Assembly (NCBI GenBank): GCA_046347155.1
Contig: JAXMGT010000002.1
Coordinates: 124,001-188,000 of the forward strand
Direction: 5' to 3'
Length of the DNA stretch: 64,000 nt
From: RPQJ01 sp046347155
GTDB lineage: Bacteria; Pseudomonadota; Gammaproteobacteria; Steroidobacterales; Steroidobacteraceae
The notes under the pieces are model-generated. The model was not told the DNA's origin. It made no database searches and saw only the letters and a program-made list of their open reading frames with translations. This document shows, piece by piece, positions 9,394-18,500 of the stretch. Each line of letters starts with the position of its first letter. Position 1 is the stretch's first letter. The translations under genes were made by a program, and so were the position numbers.

Positions 9394-10397
9394 CACGCAT
9401 TCCCCCTGAGCAACCTGTGGAGCACCGCCATCTGCACCGTCATCCGGTTGGCGGCTTCGGCGACCACGCGGCTGCGCGGCCCGTCGAGCACTGTGTCGGC
9501 GACGGCGACGTTGCGCCGTACCGGCAGGCAGTGCATGAAATGGCAGTCGGGCCGTGCGCCGCGGAACCAGTCCTCGCGCACCTGCCAGCCGCCGAGCGGC
9601 GCGCGCAGCGCCGCCTCGGCCTCGGCGTCGCCGTAGCACCCGGCGGAGCCCCATTCCTTCGCGTACAGCACGTGGGCGCCGGCGAGCGCCGCGACGCGGT
9701 CGTCGGTCTCGGTGACCGAGCCGCCCGACGCTTCGGCGGCCGCGCGCGCCTTGTCCATGATCGGCGCCGGCAGTGCGTAACCCTCCGGCCGCAGCACGAC
9801 GACCTCCATGCCGCGCTGCGCCGCCATGTGCACGGTGGCCGCGGGCACCGCGAGCGGCAGCGCACGCGGGTGGTGCACCCAGCTCAGCACGAAGCGGCCA
9901 CGCGCGGGCACGGCGAGGTCGTCCATCGTCTTCCAGTCGGCGAGCGCCTGGCACGGGTGGTTCATGGCCGATTCCATGTTCACGAACGGCTTGTCGCAGA
10001 GGTTTGCCATCGCGAGGAACTGCCGCTCCTCGAGGTCGGCGGCGAGGTCCTTGCCGTCGGCGAATGCACGGATGCCGAGCGCGTCGCAGTAGGACGCCAT
10101 CACCGGGATCGCCTCGCGCACGTGCTCCGCGGCGCCGCCGTTCATCACCGCGCCGAGCCGCGTCTCGAACTGCCAGGTGCCCTGGCCCGGGGTCACGACG
10201 AACGACGAGCCGCCGAGCCGCGACATCCCGGCCTGGAACGAGGCCAGCGTCCTGAGCGACGGGTTCATGAACAGGAGCCCGAGGATCTTCCCGGCGAGCG
10301 CCCGCGGCTCCGGGTGCTCCTGCAGCCGGCGTGAGAGCGCCACGAGGTCCTGCACTTCGTCGCGGGTCAGGTCGGCGAGATCGAGGAAGCGCTGCAT
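9393..10397 (-). CDS. argF': N-acylornithine carbamoyltransferase (AOTCase/SOTCase family), probably N-succinylornithine-type
   Basis: 334 residues. Transfers carbamoyl to an N-acylated ornithine, bypassing free ornithine. It is not ordinary ArgF: it carries FMNPSLRT instead of STRT, the family Trp at position 75 (GTWQFE), MESAMNHPCQALADW, YAKEWGS and MHCLPVRRNV. By published structure and mutagenesis of this family, N-acetylornithine enzymes have a Glu at the position homologous to X. campestris residue 92, while Pro, Ala, Ser or Val there gives N-succinylornithine specificity. Here that position (MNGGAAEH) is Ala 90. I infer succinylornithine as the likely substrate. argB overlaps its end; argD is 38 bases upstream. 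Confidence 0.85.
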   Translation of the reverse strand: MQRFLDLADLTRDEVQDLVALSRRLQEHPEPRALAGKILGLLFMNPSLRTLASFQAGMSRLGGSSFVVTPGQGTWQFETRLGAVMNGGAAEHVREAIPVMASYCDALGIRAFADGKDLAADLEERQFLAMANLCDKPFVNMESAMNHPCQALADWKTMDDLAVPARGRFVLSWVHHPRALPLAVPAATVHMAAQRGMEVVVLRPEGYALPAPIMDKARAAAEASGGSVTETDDRVAALAGAHVLYAKEWGSAGCYGDAEAEAALRAPLGGWQVREDWFRGARPDCHFMHCLPVRRNVAVADTVLDGPRSRVVAEAANRMTVQMAVLHRLLRGNA

Positions 10398-10435
10398 GTC
10401 CGGGCTCGTGGTGTGGGGTGACGGGTGCGCGGTGT

Positions 10436-11605
10436 TCAGGCCGGCAGCGCGGCAAGCGCGTCGGCCAGCTGCGCGACGTGCGAGGACTCGAGCACGTAGG
10501 GCGCGAGGATCCGCACGACGTGCGGATCGGCGCTCGTGCCGGTCAGGATGTCACGCTCGAGGAGCTCCCGCTGGACGTCCTTCGCGGGACGCCGGGTCCG
10601 CAGACCGCACAGGAGCCCGGCGCCCTGGACTGCGGCCACGGGCCCGGTGACGCAGCTGGCGCGGATCTGCGCCGCGCGATCGCGCACGTTCGCGAGCAGG
10701 CCCTCGCTTTCGATGATGTCGACGACGGCCTCGACGAGCGCGCAGGCCATCGGGCCTCCGCCGAACGTCGTGCCGAGGTCGTCGGCGCGGAGCCGCGAGG
10801 CGACGGCGTCCGCCATCAGCAGCGCGGAGCAGGGGAACCCGGCGCCCAGTGCCTTCGCTGTCGTGATCATGTCGGGCGCGAGGCCGTGCAGGTTCGCGGC
10901 GAACGGCCGGCCGGTGCGGCCCATCCCGCACTGCACCTCGTCGAGCACCACGAGTGCGCCGACGGCGCGGGCGCGCGCCTCGAGCGCCTTGAGGAACGGT
11001 GCGCCGAGGTCGACCGCACCGGCCACGCCCTGCACGGGCTCGGCGATCACGGCCGCGGTGTCGGCGTCGACGACGCGTTCGATCGCGGCTGCGTCGCCGC
11101 GCGGGACGAACTCGACGTCGAACGGCGCGCGCGGGAAGCCGTACCACTTCGCGGCGGCGCCCCAGGTGACGGCGCCGGCCGCCGCCGTGCGGCCGTGGAA
11201 GCTGCCTTCGACGGCGACGACCTTGCGCCGCCCGGTGAGCTTGAGCGCAAGCTTCAGCGCGTTCTCGTTCGCCTCGGCGCCGGTGTTCACGAAGAACACG
11301 GTGTCGAGGCCGAGCCCGGCGAAGCGCGCGAGTCGCGTCGCGGCGCGCTCCCGCACCGCGAGCGGCACGGCATTCGACTGGAACGGCAGCGCACGGGCCT
11401 GCGCCTCGAGCGCCGACTGCCAGCGCGGGTGCGAATAGCCGAGTGCGGCGACCGCGTGGCCGCCGTACAGGTCGAGGATCCTGCGTCCGCTGCGCGTCAC
11501 GAGGTGGACGCCTTCGCCGCCTGCGACGTCGATCGCCCACTGTGCGTAGACGGGCGCGAGGTGGTCCGCGGGCGGCGACCACGCCGCGTCGGGTGCGGCG
11601 TTCAC
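10436..11605 (-). CDS. argD: N-acylornithine aminotransferase
   Basis: 389 residues, PLP-dependent class III aminotransferase that converts an N-acylglutamate semialdehyde to N-acylornithine using glutamate. The PLP phosphate site FVNTGAEANE, the Asp of LVVLDEVQCGMGRTG and the Schiff-base Lys in ITTAKALGAGFP are visible. The GTG start at 11605 overlaps the argC stop (GTGA), and places the family head APVYAQWAIDV near the N-terminus; longer upstream starts would run through argC. Substrate acyl group is not determinable from this sequence alone. Confidence 0.9.
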   Translation of the reverse strand: MNAAPDAAWSPPADHLAPVYAQWAIDVAGGEGVHLVTRSGRRILDLYGGHAVAALGYSHPRWQSALEAQARALPFQSNAVPLAVRERAATRLARFAGLGLDTVFFVNTGAEANENALKLALKLTGRRKVVAVEGSFHGRTAAAGAVTWGAAAKWYGFPRAPFDVEFVPRGDAAAIERVVDADTAAVIAEPVQGVAGAVDLGAPFLKALEARARAVGALVVLDEVQCGMGRTGRPFAANLHGLAPDMITTAKALGAGFPCSALLMADAVASRLRADDLGTTFGGGPMACALVEAVVDIIESEGLLANVRDRAAQIRASCVTGPVAAVQGAGLLCGLRTRRPAKDVQRELLERDILTGTSADPHVVRILAPYVLESSHVAQLADALAALPA

Positions 11606-12663
11606 GTCCAGCCCGCGGCGGGCTGCGCGAGCCCCGCGGTCTCCTCGAAGCCGAGCATCCGGTTCATCCACTGCACTGCGCCGCCGGCCGCCCCCTTCGT
11701 CAGGTTGTCGATCGCGCAGGTCACGGCGACCGAGCGGCCGTGCGCGGTCGCGCCGAGTTCGGCGTAGTTGCTCGCGACCACGTCCTTGATCCGCGGTGGC
11801 TCGCCGCCCACACGCACGAATGGCGACTGGTCGTAGTAGTCGCGCAGTTCCGCGACCAGGTCGTGCGTCGTGATCGCGTCGCGCATCACCGCCTGCGCGG
11901 TCACGTAGATGCCGCGCGCGAACGGGCCGGAGTGCGGCACGAAACTGAACTCGGCCTCGGCGCCGGTGGCCGCGGCCGCGAGCGCCTCGACCTCGGGCAC
12001 GTGGCGGTGCGCGAGCGGGTTGTAGGCGTAGAGGTCCGAGTGCCGCTGCGGGTGGTGCGTGCCCGGCGTCGGCTGCCGGCCCGAGCCGGTGCTGCCCGTG
12101 ACGCCGCTCACGAACACGCGCGGCTCGGCGAGCCCGAGCGCGAGCAGCGGGACGCTCGCGAGCAGGATGGCCGTCGCGAAGCAGCCCGGATGCGCGACGT
12201 GCGTCGTGGCGAGCGCGTTCAGGTGCTCGGGCACCGCGCAGGTGAACTCGGCGAGCCGGGCCGGTGCGCCGTGCGGGTGCTTGTACACCCGCTCGTAGGC
12301 GGCTGCCGTCGGGTAGCGGAAGTCGGCCGAGATGTCGACGACGCGCGGCCGCGTGCCGGCCTGCTCGGCCGTCGCGAGCAACCGGTCGACGAGTGCGGCC
12401 GACACGCCGTGCGGCGCCGCCGAGAACACCGCCGTGACCGGGTTCGCGGCGACGAATTCGAGCGCCTCGTCGTGCCCGGCGAAGCGCAGGTGCGGCAGCA
12501 CCGGCCCGAGGTGGCGGAAGAACTGCGCGACCGGCTCGTCCGGCTGGCTGTCCGAGGCGACCGCGGCGAGGTCGAGGTATGGGTGCGACGCGAGCAGGCG
12601 CAGCAGTTCACCGGCCACGTAGCCGGTGCCACCGAGCACGACGGCCGGGATGCGCGCGGTCAC
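11602..12663 (-). CDS. argC: N-acyl-gamma-glutamyl-phosphate reductase
   Basis: 353 residues. Reduces N-acylglutamyl phosphate to the semialdehyde with NADPH. Rossmann start VVLGGTGYVAGELLRLL, catalytic Cys in HVAHPGCFATAI, and the His of VPHSGPFARGIY. GSTGSGRQPTPGTHHP is the substrate loop in the form used by the Bacteroidetes/plant-like ArgC branch. GTG start overlapping the stop of the P-loop gene X (GTGA); its own stop overlaps argD. A tight translationally coupled block X-argC-argD results. Confidence 0.92.
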   Translation of the reverse strand: MTARIPAVVLGGTGYVAGELLRLLASHPYLDLAAVASDSQPDEPVAQFFRHLGPVLPHLRFAGHDEALEFVAANPVTAVFSAAPHGVSAALVDRLLATAEQAGTRPRVVDISADFRYPTAAAYERVYKHPHGAPARLAEFTCAVPEHLNALATTHVAHPGCFATAILLASVPLLALGLAEPRVFVSGVTGSTGSGRQPTPGTHHPQRHSDLYAYNPLAHRHVPEVEALAAAATGAEAEFSFVPHSGPFARGIYVTAQAVMRDAITTHDLVAELRDYYDQSPFVRVGGEPPRIKDVVASNYAELGATAHGRSVAVTCAIDNLTKGAAGGAVQWMNRMLGFEETAGLAQPAAGWT

Positions 12664-13748
12664 CCGACGGCCTCGAGCGCCGGTGTCGCGAGCCCGAGGC
12701 TCGCGATGATGTGGTCGCCGAGCGCGGCGCCCGAGGACATCGCGTTCAGCGCGCGCACGCCCATCTGCTCCTCGATGATCCCGACGCCCACGGCATTGTC
12801 CGTGGCCGGCCCCGTGACCGCGCAGGGCTCGATGCCGAACTTCTCGCGCAGCAGCTTCACGCCGCCCCAGGCGGCGACCGGATCGTTCGCCGACAGCACG
12901 ACGGCCGAGAGCGAGCGGCGTATGTCCTCCGCCGAGAGGATCGCCTCGACGCCGTAGGCGCCGAGCAGCCCGTCGCCGAGCTCGAACACGACGACGTCCG
13001 GGCGCCCCTGCGTCATCTCGGTGAGCATCGTGCGCGTGAGTGCGGGACCGGAAGCGGCAGTCGTCGTCACGATCCCGAGGTCCGTGAAGATCATGCTGCG
13101 CCGCGCACCCGAGTCCTCCATCGCGAGGATGTCGCGCCGGAGCGAGACGCCGGTCGCCTTGAACGCGTGGACGGCGAGCCCGCGGTGGCGCATCCGCGCG
13201 ACGATCGAGCAGGCCGCGGCCGTCTTGCCGGCCTCCATGCAGGTGCCGGCGAGCGCGACGACCGGCACGCCGTGCGTGTCGAGCGGCGCCGCCAGGTCGA
13301 GCGGCCGGTGGCCGACGCGTGCCGGCACGCCGATCCGCTCGCCGAGGAACGGGAACTGCAGCACGCAGCCGATCACGCGGCAGTCGAACGGCTGGCCGCG
13401 GTCCGGGTTGACCGAGTCGCAGACGCCGAGCACGCCGCCGATGTTGAGCACCTGCAGCACGTCCCCGGCCTCGACGCGCTCCGGGATGTGGCCGGAATAC
13501 CCGAACAGCGCCCGTCGGTGGCCGAGCGCTCCGACGATCACGTCGCCCTTCGACACCTTCGCCATCCGGCCGCTCGTGAGCTCGAGTGTGTTGTACGTCG
13601 ACTTGTTCGTCAGGATCTCGACGACCAGCACGACGCCTTCCTCGCAGGGGATGTCCGTCGTCGCGACCCGCAGCTCGTGCCCGAGCCCGCAGGCCTGCGC
13701 GATCGAGGCCACCTTGTCCACGACGACCGTGCGCATCTGCATCGCCAT
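12660..13748 (-). CDS. Unrecognised P-loop protein embedded in the arginine operon (gene X)
   Basis: 362 residues, function unknown. Residues 1-160 are a beta-rich region of no family I recognise (GDVIVGALGHRR, GDVLQVLNIGG). Residues 160-362 look like a BioD/DUF1611-type P-loop domain: GTCMEAGKT (168-176) as a Walker A, FKATG at 196-200, and VVVFELGDGLLG (252-263), which resembles the EGQGSL-type motif of the D-glutamate N-acyltransferase (DgcN/DUF1611) C-terminal domain. That resemblance is partial and remembered, not searched. It overlaps argG at its start (TGATG) and argC at its end (GTGA), so it is made in step with the pathway enzymes. The operon lacks an N-acylglutamate synthase and a deacylase; X may supply one, or be regulatory. 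See findings. Confidence 0.6.
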   Translation of the reverse strand: MAMQMRTVVVDKVASIAQACGLGHELRVATTDIPCEEGVVLVVEILTNKSTYNTLELTSGRMAKVSKGDVIVGALGHRRALFGYSGHIPERVEAGDVLQVLNIGGVLGVCDSVNPDRGQPFDCRVIGCVLQFPFLGERIGVPARVGHRPLDLAAPLDTHGVPVVALAGTCMEAGKTAAACSIVARMRHRGLAVHAFKATGVSLRRDILAMEDSGARRSMIFTDLGIVTTTAASGPALTRTMLTEMTQGRPDVVVFELGDGLLGAYGVEAILSAEDIRRSLSAVVLSANDPVAAWGGVKLLREKFGIEPCAVTGPATDNAVGVGIIEEQMGVRALNAMSSGAALGDHIIASLGLATPALEAVG

Positions 13749-14980
13749 CACTCGCTCCCCGCGGCCTGCTCGCCCGCGCGCGTGTAGAAGATCCCGGGCA
13801 GCGCGAGCATCTTCGAGTACCCGTGGGCCTCGGCCGCCGTCCACTCGCCGGCCGACTCGCCGTAGGCGCCCTTCGAGGCCTTCATCAGCGAGTACGGCGA
13901 GGCGACGCCCTCGACGAACACGGCGCCCGGCCTGAGCAGCAGGTGCACCTCGCCGGTGACGCGCTGCTGGGTCGAGAGGAAGAACGCCTCGATGTCGCGG
14001 CAGACCGGGTCGAGGTGCTGGCCCTCGTGCACGAGGTCGCCGTACGGCGCCGCGAGCGAGTCCTTCATCCTCGCCTGGCGCGCCGAGAGCACCAGCTTCT
14101 CGAGCTCGCGGTGCGCCGTCAGGATGATCTCGGCGGCCGGGGCCTCGAACGCGACGCGTCCCTTGAAGCCGATGATCGTGTCACCGAGGTGGATGCCGCG
14201 CCCCACCCCGTAGCGGGCGCCCAGCGATTCCGTCCGTTCGATCAGCGCGACCGGGTCGAGCCGCTCGCCGTCGAGCGAGCAGGGCACGCCGCGCTCGAAG
14301 CCGAGCAAGTGCCGCCCGGGCGGCTGCGGGTTCGAGTACGCGTCGCGGGTCGTCACCCACGCCGAGTCCGGGATGCAGCCGTCCGAGGTCAGCGTCTCCT
14401 TGCCGCCGATCGTCGTGCCCCAGAGGCCGCGGTTGACCGAGTACGCGGCGCCGAACGGCGGCACGGGCAGCTTCCGCGACTCGAGGTACTCGAGCTGCTC
14501 CGGACGCTTGAACGCGCGGTCGCGCACCGGTGCGAGGATCTCGAGGCCGGGTGCCAGCGTCCGGAGCGCGACCTCGAAGCGCACCTGGTCGTTGCCGGCG
14601 GCCGTCGAGCCGTGCGCGACCACGTCGGTGCCGAGCCGGCGCGCCCACTGCGCGACCGTCTGCGCCTGCAGCACGCGCTCTGCACCGACGCAGAGCGGGT
14701 ACAGGCCGCCGCGACGCACGTTGCCCATCACGAGGAAGCGGATCACCTGCTCGAAGTAGCCCCGCCGCGCGTCCACCAGGTGGTGCTCGACGGCACCGAG
14801 CGCGCGCGAGCGCTCCTCGAGCACGCGGGCGGCGGCCGCGTCGATCCCGCCGGTGTCGACCGTGAGCGTCACGACCGGCCGTCCGTAGGTCTCTGCGAGC
14901 CACGGCACGCAGAACGAGGTGTCGAGGCCGCCCGAGAAAGCGAGCAGGATGGGCTTGGCGCCCGTCGAGGTCTGGGTCAT
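13748..14980 (-). CDS. argG: Argininosuccinate synthase (Bacteroidetes/Xanthomonas type)
   Basis: 410 residues. Joins citrulline and aspartate with ATP. The PP-loop FSGGLDTSFCVPWL opens the protein; HGSTAAGNDQVRFE and YSVNRGLWGTTIGGKETL follow. These stretches match the ArgG type found in Bacteroidetes and Xanthomonas more closely than the E. coli or Bacillus types, in keeping with the neighbouring acylornithine carbamoyltransferase. ATG start, seven bases after argR; its stop overlaps gene X. Confidence 0.92.
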   Translation of the reverse strand: MTQTSTGAKPILLAFSGGLDTSFCVPWLAETYGRPVVTLTVDTGGIDAAAARVLEERSRALGAVEHHLVDARRGYFEQVIRFLVMGNVRRGGLYPLCVGAERVLQAQTVAQWARRLGTDVVAHGSTAAGNDQVRFEVALRTLAPGLEILAPVRDRAFKRPEQLEYLESRKLPVPPFGAAYSVNRGLWGTTIGGKETLTSDGCIPDSAWVTTRDAYSNPQPPGRHLLGFERGVPCSLDGERLDPVALIERTESLGARYGVGRGIHLGDTIIGFKGRVAFEAPAAEIILTAHRELEKLVLSARQARMKDSLAAPYGDLVHEGQHLDPVCRDIEAFFLSTQQRVTGEVHLLLRPGAVFVEGVASPYSLMKASKGAYGESAGEWTAAEAHGYSKMLALPGIFYTRAGEQAAGSE

Positions 14981-14987
14981 GGTTGTC

Positions 14988-15443
14988 TCAGCGTCCGAAC
15001 GCGTCGCGCAGCTGCTGGTGCAGCCGCCGCTGGGCGCGGGCGTGCTCCGTGGCGATGAAGATGGTGTCGTCGCCGGCGATCGTGCCGACGATCTCGGGCC
15101 AGTGGGCCTTGTCGATCGCGATCGCGACGCCCTGCGCCGTGCCCGCGGTCGTCCGGACGACCGTGAGTGCGGGACCGGCCGCGCGATAGCCCTTGACGAA
15201 CGACCGCACGTCCTCGAAGTGGCTGGGCGTGAGGGCGTCCTCGGCGGCCGGCAGCAGGTAGCGGTCCGCGCCCTTCACGACGCCGAGCTCGCGCAGGTCC
15301 CGGCTCACGCTCGACTGCGTGGCGTCGAGCCCCTCCCGGCGCAGCAGCCGCACGAGCTCCTCCTGCCGGCCGACCGCGGTCTGGCGCAGGATCCGCACGA
15401 TCGCCTCGCGGCGCAGGGACTGGGCGTCGGGCAGGGTGGCCAC
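14988..15443 (-). CDS. argR: Arginine repressor
   Basis: 151 residues, full length. N-terminal winged helix with SSVSRDLRELGVVK as recognition helix; C-terminal oligomerisation/arginine-binding domain containing the Asp-rich GTIAGDDTIFIAT motif. As first gene of its own target operon it would repress itself together with argG-X-argC-argD-argF'-argB-argH when arginine is plentiful. GTG start. A palindromic, A+T-rich operator region lies directly upstream. ArgR is common in Gammaproteobacteria but is usually not the lead gene of the biosynthetic operon. Confidence 0.93.
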   Translation of the reverse strand: MATLPDAQSLRREAIVRILRQTAVGRQEELVRLLRREGLDATQSSVSRDLRELGVVKGADRYLLPAAEDALTPSHFEDVRSFVKGYRAAGPALTVVRTTAGTAQGVAIAIDKAHWPEIVGTIAGDDTIFIATEHARAQRRLHQQLRDAFGR

Positions 15444-15464
15444 GCTCGGTTACTCGGCTCGCTA

Positions 15465-15510
15465 TGAATAAAAACATGGATAATGTGCATAAATATGCAT
15501 CCGCTGTCAA
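15465..15510 (-). promoter_or_regulatory. argR operon promoter with two ARG-box-like sites
   Basis: Minus-strand -35 TTGACA (15510-15505). The best -10 I see is CATTAT (15485-15480), at a 19-base spacing. One operator is the perfect inverted repeat TGCATA-AA-TATGCA (15486-15499), centred in the -35/-10 spacer. A second, weaker site has a good left half TGAATA (15465-15470) and a degenerate right half. Their centres are 21 bases apart, the spacing of paired ARG boxes in E. coli. The patch is A+T-rich in an otherwise G+C-rich region, as expected for ArgR binding. Inference from sequence only. Confidence 0.7.
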
Positions 15511-15539
15511 GGCCGGCCGCGGCCGGCCCGCGCGGCCGG

Positions 15540-18500
15540 TCAGCGCTCGATCTTGAACTCGACGTCGGCGCTCTGCTCGAGGCCGGCCTCGGCGCGCAGC
15601 GACCAGCGCCGGTTCAGCGTGTAGCGCAGCTTGACCGTGTTGATCGCCTCGGCGACCGAGACCCCGTAGCTCACGAACAGCTTCGGCGACAGGAACTTGC
15701 CGAGCACGATCTGCGCGTCGTCGCGGCCCGAGCCCTCGACCGAGACCTCGTCGAGGCCGAGCCGCGAACCGAGGCCGCCGAGCAGCAGCCCGCCGCCGCT
15801 GACCGCGAGGCTCTCGGCCGCGCGGTTCACCGAGGCCGCCTCGCTCGACTGCAGCGTGTTGATCGAGCGCCCGGTCAGCAGGTACGAGAGCGCCTCGTTG
15901 CTCGGCATCGCCGGGTTCGACGACAGCGTGATGAACGGGTTGTCGAGCGGGCCACGCACGTTCAGCGACACCGTGACGTCCTCGTCCTTGATCTCGCGCT
16001 CGGCCACGAGGTCGAGCACCGGGCGGCCGAGTGGCGAGTCCTGGTAGGTGAGCACGCCCTTGACGATCTTCACGTAGACGCCGAACGCCTTGTACTCGCC
16101 GTCGAGCACCCGGATCGCGCCGGTGCCCCGCGGTTCCCGGCCGGGCTCGGCCGTGACCATCACCTCGCCGCCGAGATGGGCCTTGAGCCCGTAGGAGTCG
16201 ACTCGCACGTCGTCGCCGAGCTTCATGTTCACCCGCATGTGCACCCGGCTCGGTGCCGGCGGCGGCGCCTCCGGCGCCTCGGCCCCGACGATGCGCTCGT
16301 CGGCGGAGACCGAGGCGGAGGTGCTGAGGTCCCTCGGCGTGATGCGCGCCCAGGGCACGACCACCTCGCCGGTCACCGTGTACTCGCCGCCCGCCGCCGT
16401 CACGGTGAGGTCCGGGGAGGCCTGGACGCGGTAGTCCGGCGTGTCGGCGACGAGCAGCCCGTCGCCCGCGAGGTGCAGGCTGCCCTTCATCACGCCGTCC
16501 GGCCACGAGAACCGCCCGTCCAGCGTCATCGCCCCCTTGCGGGTGCGTGCGCGCCCGTTGAACTCGAGCGTGTCGCCGACGAATCGCCCGTCGATCGTCG
16601 CGTCCGTGAGCGAGAGGTTGGTCCGGTAGAGGTCGAGCCGCCCGTCCTGCAGGTGGAAGTCGCCGTCGAACGTCGGCTCGCCGAGCGTCCCGCCCACCCG
16701 CACCGACGCCTGCAGCCGGCCCTCCGAGCGGTCGACCTCGGGCACGAACAGCGGCAGCGCAGAAATCACCGCGGACTCCGCGCGCAGTTCGCCGCGCACG
16801 GCCAGCTCGTCGAGTGGCCGGCCCCGCCCGCGCTCGGCCTCGGCGTGGCCAGTGACGCGCGTGCTCGCGGCCATGTCGAGGTCGGCCGTCGCGCGCAGCG
16901 ACGACTCGTCGGCGTAGAGATCGATGCGTCCACCGCCGAGTTCGGTCCGGTCGGCCCGGAACCGGTTGCGCCGGATGTCGACCGTCGGCTCCTCGAGCAC
17001 GATCGCGGCACCGCCGACCCAGTCGTGGCCGGGCTGCTGCTCGGCCCAGCCGCTCGCCTGCAGGCGGCCGTCGAACTCCCTGCGCCCGAGCAGCGAGGTG
17101 ACCAGCCGGCGGATCGGCCAGTCCTCGGCGCTCACGAGCACGCGCCAGGCGGCGGGGTTTCGGTTCCACTCGCCCTCCGCGCACAACCGGGCCTCGTCGT
17201 TCACGAGGCACAGCGGCGTCGCGCGCACCGCGTCGGCGCCCGCAGCGATTTCCACCGGCCGGGCGAGCCGCGCGGCCCCGTCCGGGAACGTCACGTCGAG
17301 CGCACCGAGCGTCCCCTTCCATGCCCGGTCCGCGAGGTTTGCGCCGCCGGCCGCCTCGAGCGTCGCCCGGAACCCCGGCACCTGGCCATTCGTACTGCCC
17401 GGGGAAACGACACGCAGGGTGACGTCGTGGTTCGAGACACGACCCGTGACGTCCAGCCGGGCGTCGTCGAGCCGCAACCGGCCGGCATTCACGCCGCCGG
17501 CGCGCACGAGGATGCGCGAGTCGCGACGGTCCGCGAGGTCGACGTCGACGTCGGCGTGCAGCGTGTCGGCGACGGCGCCGCCCGCGTCGAGCGCGCGCGC
17601 GTCGAGCGTCCCCGCCACCTCCGGGCGCGTGCCCGGGCCCCGCACGGTGCCGCGGGCCCGCACGGACCCGGACCACGCCGGATCCACGATCGAAAGCGCC
17701 CTCAGGTCGGCGTCGAAGCGCAGGTCGGCGCTCGCGCCCCAGCGGCCATCGACGTCGACGTGCGAGTCGCCATTCGCGATCCGCACGCCGTCGAGCCGGT
17801 ATTCGCCGGCCCGGTGCGAGACGCGGCCGCGACCCGTGAGCGCGCGTCCGCGCAGCGTGCCGGCCATGCGCTCGATCCGGGCATTCCACTCGCCGTCCGG
17901 CGAGTAGCCCCGGCCGGACACGGCGCCCGTGACGTCGAGCCGACCCGGCAGGTCGGGACGGAGCGTCGCGAGGTCCAGCCCGCGCGCGTCGACGTTCGCG
18001 CTCCAGTCGAGTGGCGCCGCCAGCGCGAACGTCCCGTCGCCGCGCAGGGTGCCGCGGAGCAGCCGTCCCTCGATCCGGTCGATCGTGACGGTGCTGCGGT
18101 CGAAGCGCCCGCGCGCCGCGAGGTCCGCGTCGCGCACGCCGGCCGCGGCGAGGCGGGCGTTCACGTCGAATGCGTAGGGCATCGCGCCGTCGATCCGCAG
18201 TGTCCCCGCCCCGCTTTCGGCCACGACATCCCCGGTGAGCGGCCAGCGCAGCCGCGACCACGATCCCTCGAGCGCGACGCGCGGGGCGTCGCCCGCGACG
18301 TCGATCGCGCCCCGGGCCTCGATCGTGGCGCCGGACCGCGGCAGCCACGCCTTCAGCCCGACGACGTCGACCCGCGTGCCGTCGACGCGGGCCGATCCGT
18401 GCAGGCGGAGCGGACCGGCCTCGAGCGAGGGCGAGGTGAGCGTGCCGTCGAGTCCGACGACTCGCCTCGTGGCGTCGAGCGCCACCGATCCCGTGAGCGA

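Noticed and set aside
12660..13748. Calling gene X D-glutamate N-acetyltransferase (dgcN)
   Set aside because: Only the P-loop half resembles that family, and by eye; the N-terminal half does not. The substrate would be a guess.
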